NCBI GenBank assembly: GCA_040221095.1
Contig: JAVJVP010000004.1
Location: forward strand, 124,001-188,000
DNA from: UBA1479 sp040221095
GTDB lineage: Bacteria; Pseudomonadota; Alphaproteobacteria; Rhodospirillales; Casp-alpha2
Direction of reading: 5' to 3'
DNA: 64,000 bases
Made by a program: the position numbers and the translations under genes. The notes beneath the pieces were generated by a model. That model was not told the DNA's origin, did not search any database, and saw only the letters and a list, made by a program, of their open reading frames with translations. This document shows, one piece after another, positions 8,743-16,335 of this stretch; position 1 is the stretch's first letter, and every line of letters starts with the position of its first letter.

Positions 8743-9842
8743 CCGCCCCCGCGACGCCGCCATTGGCGGCCGCTTCGAAGGCCGACGGCCTGCACATGCT
8801 GAACGTGTCGCATGCATTCGGCGACAACACCGTGGTGTCCGGGGTCTCCGTCTTCGTCAATCCGGGCGAACTGGTCTGCCTGCTGGGACCTTCGGGATGC
8901 GGCAAGACGACCCTGCTGCGTCTGGCGGCCGGCCTCGAAACCCTTCAAGTCGGACGCATCACCATCGGCGAAGATACGGTCGCCGACGGCCATGGCGGCG
9001 CCCAGATGCCGCCGGAAAAGCGCAATGTCGGCCTGATGTTCCAGGACTTCGCCCTGTTCCCTCATCTGACCGTATACGAGAACATCGTGTTCGGCCTGGC
9101 GGACAAGGACCGGACGCGCCGGGACTGGGCCCGGGGCACCCTCGCGACCATGGGTCTCGGCGATTATGCGGACACCTTTCCCCATACCCTGTCCGGCGGC
9201 CAGCAGCAGCGCGTCGCCCTGTTGCGCGCCCTGGCACCGGCCCCCCGGGTGCTGTTGCTGGACGAACCCTTTTCCGGTCTCGACGTCAACCGCCGCGCCC
9301 AGATCCGCCAGGATACATTCCACATCCTGTCGCGCTCGGGCATCGCCACCCTGATGGTCACCCATGACCCGGAAGAAGCCATGTTCATGGCCGACCGCAT
9401 CCTGGTCATGCAGCACGGCCGCATTGTTCAGTCGGGCACGCCGGTGGAGATTTATTTCCACCCGCAGACGGTGTTCGTCGCCGAACTGTTCGGTCCCGTC
9501 AACCGCCTCGACTGCCGGGTGGAAAACGGCGCCCTGGTCTCCGCCCTTGGCCGATTTCCCGCGAACGGCCTGGCCGATGGGTCCGAAGCCCAGATCCTGA
9601 TCCGCCCGGAAGCGCTGAGCCTGTCGCAACCGGACACGGCGGACGGCGGCGTCGCCCTGACGGTGGTTTCGGCGCGCTCGCTCGGACGCTCGACCCATCT
9701 GACACTGTCCTTGGAAGACGGCGGCACCGGAACCCTCTTCAACGCCCGCATGCCGGGCGTCTTCCTGCCCGAAACCGGGTCGAGCGTGCGCGCCAGTGTG
9801 GCGCCGGAGAATCTCCTGATCTTCCCCAAATCCGACCGCTGA
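8739..9842 (+). CDS. Iron(III)-type ABC transporter ATP-binding protein
   Basis: This 367 aa ATPase has all ABC motifs in order: Walker A GPSGCGKTT near residue 50, the Q-loop, signature LSGGQQQR, Walker B VLLLDEPF and the switch histidine in MVTHDPEEA. The C-terminal third is a TOBE-like regulatory domain, as in FbpC. It powers transport through the permease encoded just before it. The operon runs binding protein, permease, ATPase. It is unrelated to flagella and interrupts the flagellar cluster. No clear terminator follows; the first part of the 9843-9996 gap is very GC-rich and shows no gene. Confidence 0.92.
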   Translation: MTAPATPPLAAASKADGLHMLNVSHAFGDNTVVSGVSVFVNPGELVCLLGPSGCGKTTLLRLAAGLETLQVGRITIGEDTVADGHGGAQMPPEKRNVGLMFQDFALFPHLTVYENIVFGLADKDRTRRDWARGTLATMGLGDYADTFPHTLSGGQQQRVALLRALAPAPRVLLLDEPFSGLDVNRRAQIRQDTFHILSRSGIATLMVTHDPEEAMFMADRILVMQHGRIVQSGTPVEIYFHPQTVFVAELFGPVNRLDCRVENGALVSALGRFPANGLADGSEAQILIRPEALSLSQPDTADGGVALTVVSARSLGRSTHLTLSLEDGGTGTLFNARMPGVFLPETGSSVRASVAPENLLIFPKSDR

Positions 9843-9928
9843 GCCCCCCCGCGCGGCGGCGGCGGAAGCCGCGGCGGGACGTCCCGGGCGGCAAGATTTT
9901 CCCCCCGAAGGGGCCGGGCGCCGTCACG

Positions 9929-9943
9929 GGGCAGACTTTGCCC
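9929..9943 (+). promoter_or_regulatory. 6-3-6 inverted repeat (FlbD/ftr-like) upstream of flgE-like gene
   Basis: GGGCAG, ACT, TTGCCC: one member of a repeat family found near four flagellar promoters in this window. It lies about 55 bases before the sigma54 -24 element, a plausible position for an enhancer-binding protein such as FlbD. The binding protein is inferred, not seen. Confidence 0.5.
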
Positions 9944-9996
9944 ACGCCCCGCAAATAAAGATCATTCATTTTCAATGCGCTAACCCTCGCTCCTCT

Positions 9997-10012
9997 TGGC
10001 ACTGACCTTGCA
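9997..10012 (+). promoter_or_regulatory. Sigma54 promoter of the flgE-like gene
   Basis: TGGCAC, five bases (TGACC), then TTGCA: a consensus -24/-12 promoter with GG and GC twelve bases apart. Transcription would start near 10023, about 45 bases before the ATG at 10067. Confidence 0.9.
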
Positions 10013-10066
10013 CTACTTAATCCAGGAAAAACCGAAGAGGGTCCCTGGACGCGGGGGCATCAAGAC

Positions 10067-11716
10067 ATGGGTTTGAGCATTTTTCAGCAGGCGACCTTGG
10101 CCATGATGGGCCAGTCCCAGAAGCTGAACACCATTTCGCAAAACATCGCGAACATGAACACCGACGGCTACAAGCGCACGGACAGTGAGTTCCAGACGCT
10201 GATGAACCGGGGGTTCACGTCGCTCGGCGCGACCACGGCGGAAGGCGCCTCCGGGACCTACAATTCCGACCTTGGCGGCGTTAAACCCATTGACCTGCAA
10301 CGCATCTCCAATCAAGGCCAAGTGCGCACCACGGACCGCAATCTGGACGTGGCGATCATCGGCGACGGGTTCTTCATGGTGTCGCCCGACATCAACGTCA
10401 ACGGCAACATCCAATACACGCGGCGTGGCGCCTTCGACATCAACGTCACCGACCTGACGGATTCCGTAACGCTTTCGGACGGAACGGCGGCGACCGTGAA
10501 CCAGGGCTATCTCGCGGACCAGTTCGGCAACTTCCTGCTGGGCTATTCAGTCAATCCTGACGGCAGTTTCTCCCTGGGCACGCCGGCCCCCATGCGCGTC
10601 GATCAGTTCGCCTTCGAAGACACCGGCGAAGAAACGACGTCGTCGTCCCTCGACGTCAACCTGCCGGCCGATGACGCCGCAGGCACGGTGCGCAACGGCA
10701 GCATTGAGGTCGTTGACACGAGCTTTAACGCCCAAAGCATCCGCGTCGACTTCACCAAGGCCTTCGACGTGACGAACGGATGGGATTTCCGCCTGATTGG
10801 CGACAATATCGCCAGTGTGACGTCGGCACCCGGGGGGACCTTCACGCCCGTTACGACCAGGACTTACGACGCCTTGAACCCGACCTTGCCGATTGATGCG
10901 ATACGGTTTTCCACCGTCGCCGGCAGCGGCGGCGTGATCACGGCATTCTCCGACCTCAATCCGGGCGGCGTCAGTCCGCAACTCGGCACGCAACTTGCCG
11001 GCACCTTCGCCGGATTGAAGCCAGGTGACACGATCACCATTGCAGGCAGTGGCGCCAACGACAGCACCTATACGATTGCCACCATCTCCGATAACCAAGC
11101 AGAGATCACGCTGACCTCCGCCACCCCGTTGGCAGCCGACGATGTCGTCGGTGATGCGATTACCTTCTCGTCGACGGCCTCGATCCCGCAGCGTCTGGAA
11201 TTTGGCAACAACGGGGCATTGACCTCGGACTCTGAATATACCTTCGACGTCACCTTCGATGACGGTGAAACCGCAAGCTTTACCCTTGATGCCAGTAGCT
11301 TCACCCAGTTTTCCGGCGATTTCTCCTTCGCCAACTACGAGCACAACGGCGCCGAAGCCGCCGCCCTGTCCAATTTGAGTTTCGGACCCGGCGGCGAGAT
11401 TTACGGCGAATTCACGGACAACACGCGCCGGGCGCTCTACAAGGTGCCGCTGGCGATCTTCCCCAACCCGGACGGGCTGCAAATTTCCACCGGTCAGAAC
11501 TTCCTGGAAACGGAAGCCTCCGGCGAACCGAACCAGGTCTTCGCCGACGAATCCGGATTTGCGGTTTTGCTCGGAAACGCGCTGGAAGGCTCCAACGTGG
11601 ACCTCGGTACGGAAATGAGCCGCCTGATCGCCGCCCAGGCCGCCTATAATGTCGCCGCGACCAGCTTCAAGACCGCCGACGAAATGCTGAAGGAAGCGGC
11701 AAACCTCAAGCGTTAG
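10067..11716 (+). CDS. flgE: Flagellar hook-type protein FlgE (first copy)
   Basis: This 549 aa protein has the hook/rod N-terminal motif (ISQNIANMNTDGYKRTDSEFQ), a VAIIGDGFFMVSP segment and the C-terminal helix with EGSNVDLGTEMSRLIAAQAAYN. It therefore belongs to the FlgE/F/G family and has the length of a hook protein. Residues about 305-365 hold a beta-type repeat (KPGDTITIAGSGANDSTYTI) that also occurs in FlgL and in the second FlgE of this window. A second, longer hook protein is at 57623. Which of the two forms the hook, and whether this one is a specialised hook or rod component, cannot be decided from sequence. Confidence 0.85.
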   Translation: MGLSIFQQATLAMMGQSQKLNTISQNIANMNTDGYKRTDSEFQTLMNRGFTSLGATTAEGASGTYNSDLGGVKPIDLQRISNQGQVRTTDRNLDVAIIGDGFFMVSPDINVNGNIQYTRRGAFDINVTDLTDSVTLSDGTAATVNQGYLADQFGNFLLGYSVNPDGSFSLGTPAPMRVDQFAFEDTGEETTSSSLDVNLPADDAAGTVRNGSIEVVDTSFNAQSIRVDFTKAFDVTNGWDFRLIGDNIASVTSAPGGTFTPVTTRTYDALNPTLPIDAIRFSTVAGSGGVITAFSDLNPGGVSPQLGTQLAGTFAGLKPGDTITIAGSGANDSTYTIATISDNQAEITLTSATPLAADDVVGDAITFSSTASIPQRLEFGNNGALTSDSEYTFDVTFDDGETASFTLDASSFTQFSGDFSFANYEHNGAEAAALSNLSFGPGGEIYGEFTDNTRRALYKVPLAIFPNPDGLQISTGQNFLETEASGEPNQVFADESGFAVLLGNALEGSNVDLGTEMSRLIAAQAAYNVAATSFKTADEMLKEAANLKR

Positions 11717-11760
11717 CGTCGCATCCGCGCCGGCGCGGTCCGGCCATGCGAATGCTCATC

Positions 11761-11784
11761 AGGGCGGCCTTCGGGCCGCCCTTT
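11761..11784 (+). terminator. Terminator after the flgE-like gene
   Basis: A perfect 9-bp stem (AGGGCGGCC and GGCCGCCCT) with a stable TTCG loop is followed by a short T run. It ends the single-gene flgE-like transcript before the flgI promoter. Confidence 0.85.
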
Positions 11785-11798
11785 CCGCTTTCAGCCCC

Positions 11799-11813
11799 CG
11801 GCAATTGTTGCCC
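11799..11813 (+). promoter_or_regulatory. 6-3-6 inverted repeat (FlbD/ftr-like) upstream of flgI
   Basis: CGGCAA, TTG, TTGCCC, about 97 bases before the -24 GG of the flgI sigma54 promoter. It has the same arms as the repeats at 54752 and 63365. It is a candidate enhancer site for a FlbD-type activator. Confidence 0.5.
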
Positions 11814-11908
11814 ATGACAGGGCTTCTCTTGCCGGGAAACAGCGGCCAGAACCCACAGGCCGTCTTAAATTATGTATACATTTCAATCGCTTGACATGAA
11901 TTCACGGA

Positions 11909-11924
11909 TGGCACGCTTTTCGCT
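11909..11924 (+). promoter_or_regulatory. Sigma54-like promoter of the flgI operon
   Basis: TGGCAC, five bases (GCTTT), then TCGCT. The -24 element is perfect and the -12 keeps the GC, with C replacing one T. The predicted start near 11934 places the flgI ATG at 12009 within the transcript and makes an in-frame start at 11934 unlikely. Confidence 0.75.
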
Positions 11925-12008
11925 TAATAACAGGTGGGAACAACCATGGCCCACAAAGGGCCGGCATCTGTCGATCGAGACATTGAAATGATGACGAGAA
12001 CGGGAAAA

Positions 12009-13169
12009 ATGAACAGCGACAACACCTTGGGCCGCGGCCGTCTTGCCCTGACGCTGCGTCTGGCCGCCGCCGCCACGGCGCTTTTCGTGGCCTTGAGCTT
12101 CGGCCTGCCCAGCAGCGCCGGCGCCGCGTCGCGCATCAAGGACATCGTGGACTTCGAAGGCATCCGTGAGAACCAGCTGGTCGGTTACGGCCTGGTCGTC
12201 GGCCTGAACGGGACCGGTGATTCGTTGTCGAACGGTCATTTCACCAAGGAAAGCCTGCAGTCCATGCTCAACCGCCTGGGCGTGCAGACTACCGATTCCG
12301 GCCTTGATTCGAAAAACGTGGCCGCCGTCATGGTGACAACCAACATGCCCGCCTTCGCCCGCCAGGGTTCGCGCATCGACGTTACGGTGAGCTCCCTCGG
12401 TGATGCCGACAACCTGTTGGGTGGCACACTTCTGGTCACGCCGATGCTCGGCGCCGACGGCGAAGTCTACGCCGTGGCCCAGGGGCAGCTTGCAGTCGGC
12501 GGCTTCACCGCCCAGGGCAACGCGGAAACCGTGACCAAGGGGGTTCCGACCTCGGGCCGTATCGCCAACGGCGCCATCGTGGAACGCGAAGTCGCGTTCG
12601 AGATCGGCGACATGGACGTGGTCAAGCTGAGCCTCAAGAACCCGGATTTCACCACGGCGCGGCGCATCTCTCAGGCCGTCAACGCCTTCCTGGGCACCAC
12701 CGCGGCCCGTCCGTCCGATCCCAAGACCGTGCAGCTGCACGTTCCCGATAATTACCGCAACAACGTGGTCAACCTTTTGACCGACGTCGAACAGCTGCGC
12801 GTCGAACCGGACCAGATGGCCCGTGTGCTGATCGACGAACAGTCGGGCACCATCGTGATGGGCGAAAACGTGCGCATCTCCACCGTCGCCATCGCCCAGG
12901 GCAGCCTGACCATCCGCATCACGGAAACCCCGCAGGTCTCCCAGCCCGGCCCGTTCGCCGAGGTCGGCACGACGACCACCGTCGACCGCACGGATGTGCA
13001 GATCGACGAAGGCCAGGACAAGCGCCTGACCGTGTTCAACGAAGGCGTCACGTTGCAGGATCTGGTCAATGGTCTGAACGCGCTGGGCATCGGTCCGCGC
13101 GATCTGATTACCATTCTGCAGGCCATCAAGGCTGCCGGCGCCCTCCAGGCCGAAATTCAGGTGATGTGA
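12009..13169 (+). CDS. flgI: Flagellar P-ring protein FlgI
   Basis: The ATG at 12009 gives 386 aa with a classic signal peptide (Arg-rich n-region, hydrophobic core, cleavage near SAGA-AS). The mature protein opens with SRIKDIVDFEGIRENQLVGYG, the FlgI hallmark, and continues with QSMLNRLGV and the VAIAQGSLTIRI region. FlgI forms the periplasmic P ring. Its stop overlaps the start of the flgJ-like gene by one base (TGATG). It heads a flgI-J-N-K-L run transcribed from the sigma54-like promoter at 11909. Confidence 0.96.
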   Translation: MNSDNTLGRGRLALTLRLAAAATALFVALSFGLPSSAGAASRIKDIVDFEGIRENQLVGYGLVVGLNGTGDSLSNGHFTKESLQSMLNRLGVQTTDSGLDSKNVAAVMVTTNMPAFARQGSRIDVTVSSLGDADNLLGGTLLVTPMLGADGEVYAVAQGQLAVGGFTAQGNAETVTKGVPTSGRIANGAIVEREVAFEIGDMDVVKLSLKNPDFTTARRISQAVNAFLGTTAARPSDPKTVQLHVPDNYRNNVVNLLTDVEQLRVEPDQMARVLIDEQSGTIVMGENVRISTVAIAQGSLTIRITETPQVSQPGPFAEVGTTTTVDRTDVQIDEGQDKRLTVFNEGVTLQDLVNGLNALGIGPRDLITILQAIKAAGALQAEIQVM

Positions 13170-13498
13170 TGAGCGGCGCCATCGATACCACGCTCATCGG
13201 TCTGCAGACCGCGCCTTCGGCCAAGGCCGGGGCCCTGACCGGCAAGGCTCACGGCGCCATGTCCATGCAGCGCATGCGCGCCGTCGCCGAAGATTTCGAG
13301 TCGGTGTTCATTTCCGAAATGATCCGCCCGATGTTCGAAAACATCGAAGCCGAAAAACCCTTTGGCGGCGGCCCGGCCGAAGACATCTGGCGCAATTTGC
13401 AGATCGACGAATACGGCAAGGCCATTTCCAAGGCCGGCGGCGTCGGCATTGCCGATACCGTTCTGGACCAGCTTATCCGCATGCAGGAGGCGCGCTGA
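13169..13498 (+). CDS. flgJ: Rod-binding protein (FlgJ N-terminal domain type)
   Basis: This short protein (109 aa) corresponds only to the N-terminal rod-capping domain of FlgJ: AVAEDFESVFISEMIRPMFENI, then GGPAEDIWRNLQIDEYGKAI. The C-terminal muramidase domain of gamma-proteobacterial FlgJ is absent, as is usual in alphaproteobacteria, where a separate enzyme opens the peptidoglycan. The start ATG shares its A with the flgI stop. It probably caps the growing rod in the periplasm. Confidence 0.88.
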   Translation: MSGAIDTTLIGLQTAPSAKAGALTGKAHGAMSMQRMRAVAEDFESVFISEMIRPMFENIEAEKPFGGGPAEDIWRNLQIDEYGKAISKAGGVGIADTVLDQLIRMQEAR

Positions 13499-13526
13499 CA
13501 CGCGCCCGACAGGAGGACACACTCTC

Positions 13527-13970
13527 ATGGAATCGATGGAACGTCTTGAAAAGATGGTCGAACTGACCGACCAGTTGAGCGACCTGATCGAAGCGGAGAA
13601 CCTGGCGCTCGTCGAACGCCGGTTCCTCGATGTCGAGGCCGTGCTGGAAGACAAGGCGACGCTCGCGCGCCTTTACGAGAACAGCATGAAGGATCTGGAC
13701 GAAGCCAACCTGGACTGGACGGCGATCGCCCCTGACCTGCACGAAAAACTGACGGCATCGGGCACCCGTCTGGCCAACGCCGTCGGCGAAAACGCCATGC
13801 GTCTCGAAATCGGCATGACCGCCAACAAGCAGGTGATCGACCTGTTCGCCGAAGCCGTGCAGCAGGCGGTTCCCCACTCCGGCACCTACTCGAAGAACGG
13901 CCGTACCGGCAAGGAAGGCACGCGCGCGGCGGCCAATTCCGTCGCCGTGGCCCTTGACCAGAACCTTTAA
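13527..13970 (+). CDS. flgN: FlgN-family flagellar export chaperone
   Basis: This is a 147 aa, largely helical protein with heptad patterns (MERLEKMVELTDQLSDLIEAENLALVERR). Start ATG 13527 has a strong AGGAGGA site. It lies directly before flgK and flgL, whose products FlgN proteins escort to the export gate, so position supports the call. Sequence similarity within this family is weak, hence the moderate confidence. Confidence 0.75.
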   Translation: MESMERLEKMVELTDQLSDLIEAENLALVERRFLDVEAVLEDKATLARLYENSMKDLDEANLDWTAIAPDLHEKLTASGTRLANAVGENAMRLEIGMTANKQVIDLFAEAVQQAVPHSGTYSKNGRTGKEGTRAAANSVAVALDQNL

Positions 13971-14006
13971 CCGTCATCCAACCGACCACACGGGAACCGA
14001 ACGACC

Positions 14007-16325
14007 ATGGGCGACATCACACAAGCATTGAGAGCGGCACAAAGCGGCCTTCTGGCAAACCAGACCGCGCTCAATATCGTTTCCCAGAACGTCGCCAACG
14101 TGAATACCGTCGGGTATTCGCGAAAGATCATCCAACAGCAATCCGTGGTGCTCGCCGGTCAGGGTGCCGGGGTCTCGATCGCCGACTTCACCCGCGTCGT
14201 CGATAAAGGCCTGCTCAAATCGATCCGCCAGGAACTGGGTGAACTCAACAACGTAGTGGTCCAGGAAAGCTATTTCCAGCGCCTGCAGGAAACCTTCGGC
14301 ACACCGGGTGACAACACCTCCATCGCGCACATCCTGGAAGAATTCAAGGAAGCTGCGGAACTTCTCGCAGTATCGCCGGATCGTATCCTTGAGCAGAGCG
14401 AACTGGTCCGTCAGGCCCAGGCCGCGGTCGAGAAATTCGCCGCCATGAGCCGCACAGTCCAGGATCTCCGCCTGCAAGCCGACCAGCAACTCGCGGCCGT
14501 CGTCTCTGAAATGAACCAGTTGACGTCCGACATTGATCAACTGAACGACGACATCATCCGGTTTGGCTCGACCGGCAATGACACGACCGACCTGGAAGAT
14601 CAGCGCGACAACAAGATCGACCGCCTCTCGGAACTGGTCGATATCCGCTTCTTCTCGCGCAACGACGGTGATGTCGTCGTGTTCACGTCTTCGGGTCTGA
14701 CCCTGGTCGATACCATTCCGCCGACGATCACCCATGAATCGGCGGCGGCCATGAGTTCGACCTCAACGGTCGCCAACGGCCAGATCGACGGCATCTATGT
14801 CGGCGAACGGCTCGCCATCAACGACCTGACGACCCAGGCCCGCGGCGGCCAGCTGGCCGGCCTGCTCAACATGCGTGATGATGTCCTGCCGAACCTGCAG
14901 GCGCAGCTTGACGAACTGGCGGCGCAGCTGCGCGATCAGATCAACCTGGTCCATAACCGCGGCACGCCGTACCCCGGCCATCAGGAACTAACCGGCCAGC
15001 GCATTTTCGCCCTGCCCCAGGAACAGACGATATCCTTGAGTGGTACGAACGATGTCGCCATCGTGCTGATGGACACGAACGGCGAACAGACGATCACGAT
15101 ACGTCTATCCGAAATCCTGAGCGGCACCGGCAATGGTCAGACGTTCGGCGACGGCACCAACGACACCACCGCCATCACCATCACGGAACTGGCGGCGCGG
15201 CTCGAGGATTTCTTTCAGCTTAACGGCGCTCCTTCTGCCTCCGTCACGATGAACGCGCAGAGCCAGTTGTCGATCAACCTCAACAACACAGCGCTCGGCT
15301 TCGGCTTCCGCGACGAAAGCGGAACGGCAGATGGCAGCAGCTTCGCTGACGCCTCGATCCGATTCGACAAGGACGGTAACGGAACCGTTGACGAAACCGT
15401 CTCCGGGTTTTCCAACTTCTTCGGCCTGAACAACCTGTTCGTCGACGGTCTGGCGGAAAACATCTACGACTCAAACGTCCTGAGTTCCAACTTCGTCAGC
15501 ACTTCCGCCGTGCTCAGCTTCCGCGATGCCAATACGCCCGACACGGGATCGGGTGCCGAATACCTGGGCCATGTCGTCATTCCGGCGGGGGCGACGCTGC
15601 AGCAGATCGCCGACCTGATCAACAACGGCGGCACGGACACGTCCGGGATGTTCTACCCCGTCGGCGCGCCCGTCGCCGGGACCAGCTTCTCGGGCATCGA
15701 AAATATCACCGCATCGGTGGTGCCCGACGGCTCGGGATTCCGGCTCCGCATCGCCCATGACGACGGCCTCTCCTTCACTCTCACGCATTCCGCCTCGCCC
15801 GGCGCCGCGCCGGCGACCGCGGGCACGACGCTGCTCAGTGAACTGGGAATGAAGGAAGCCGATGTCCGGGTATCGACCGCGATCTCCGTGCGGGAAGACA
15901 TCATTGCCGCCCCCAGCCTGGTATCGTCGGGCCGTCTGGAATTCGACACCGCGAAAGGCCAGTCCGGCGAGTATCTGACGTCGCCCGGCAGCAACGGCGT
16001 TGCATCGGAACTGGCCGCAATGCTGTCCAATTCCAACTCATTCGCGGTTTCCGGCGGCCTGCCCTCGCTCAGCGTCAGTTTCTCAGAATACGCGTCCTCG
16101 ATCGTCGCGCGCAGTTCCTCGCTCGCCGATACCAACGACCGGCAGATCGACAGTCAGCGCACCCTGACCGAGAGTCTGCAGTTCAAGTCCGACAGCATCC
16201 GAGGGGTCAACTTGGACGAAGAATTGGCGGACCTGATCGTGTTCGAACAGGCTTTCTCCGCCGCCGCGCGGGTAATTTCCGTCATCCAGGAAATGATCGA
16301 CCGCCTGGAACAGGCCGTGGCCTAA
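14007..16325 (+). CDS. flgK: Flagellar hook-associated protein 1 FlgK
   Basis: This 772 aa protein has the N-terminal IVSQNVANVNTVGYSRKIIQQQ motif, a long coiled region and the C-terminal VNLDEELADLIVFEQAFSAAARVI helix that are diagnostic of FlgK. It joins hook to filament. It is longer than the enterobacterial protein (about 550 aa) because of extra sequence in the middle variable region (residues about 330-620). It is followed ten bases later by flgL. Confidence 0.95.
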   Translation: MGDITQALRAAQSGLLANQTALNIVSQNVANVNTVGYSRKIIQQQSVVLAGQGAGVSIADFTRVVDKGLLKSIRQELGELNNVVVQESYFQRLQETFGTPGDNTSIAHILEEFKEAAELLAVSPDRILEQSELVRQAQAAVEKFAAMSRTVQDLRLQADQQLAAVVSEMNQLTSDIDQLNDDIIRFGSTGNDTTDLEDQRDNKIDRLSELVDIRFFSRNDGDVVVFTSSGLTLVDTIPPTITHESAAAMSSTSTVANGQIDGIYVGERLAINDLTTQARGGQLAGLLNMRDDVLPNLQAQLDELAAQLRDQINLVHNRGTPYPGHQELTGQRIFALPQEQTISLSGTNDVAIVLMDTNGEQTITIRLSEILSGTGNGQTFGDGTNDTTAITITELAARLEDFFQLNGAPSASVTMNAQSQLSINLNNTALGFGFRDESGTADGSSFADASIRFDKDGNGTVDETVSGFSNFFGLNNLFVDGLAENIYDSNVLSSNFVSTSAVLSFRDANTPDTGSGAEYLGHVVIPAGATLQQIADLINNGGTDTSGMFYPVGAPVAGTSFSGIENITASVVPDGSGFRLRIAHDDGLSFTLTHSASPGAAPATAGTTLLSELGMKEADVRVSTAISVREDIIAAPSLVSSGRLEFDTAKGQSGEYLTSPGSNGVASELAAMLSNSNSFAVSGGLPSLSVSFSEYASSIVARSSSLADTNDRQIDSQRTLTESLQFKSDSIRGVNLDEELADLIVFEQAFSAAARVISVIQEMIDRLEQAVA

Positions 16326-16335
16326 GAGGTAGAAG

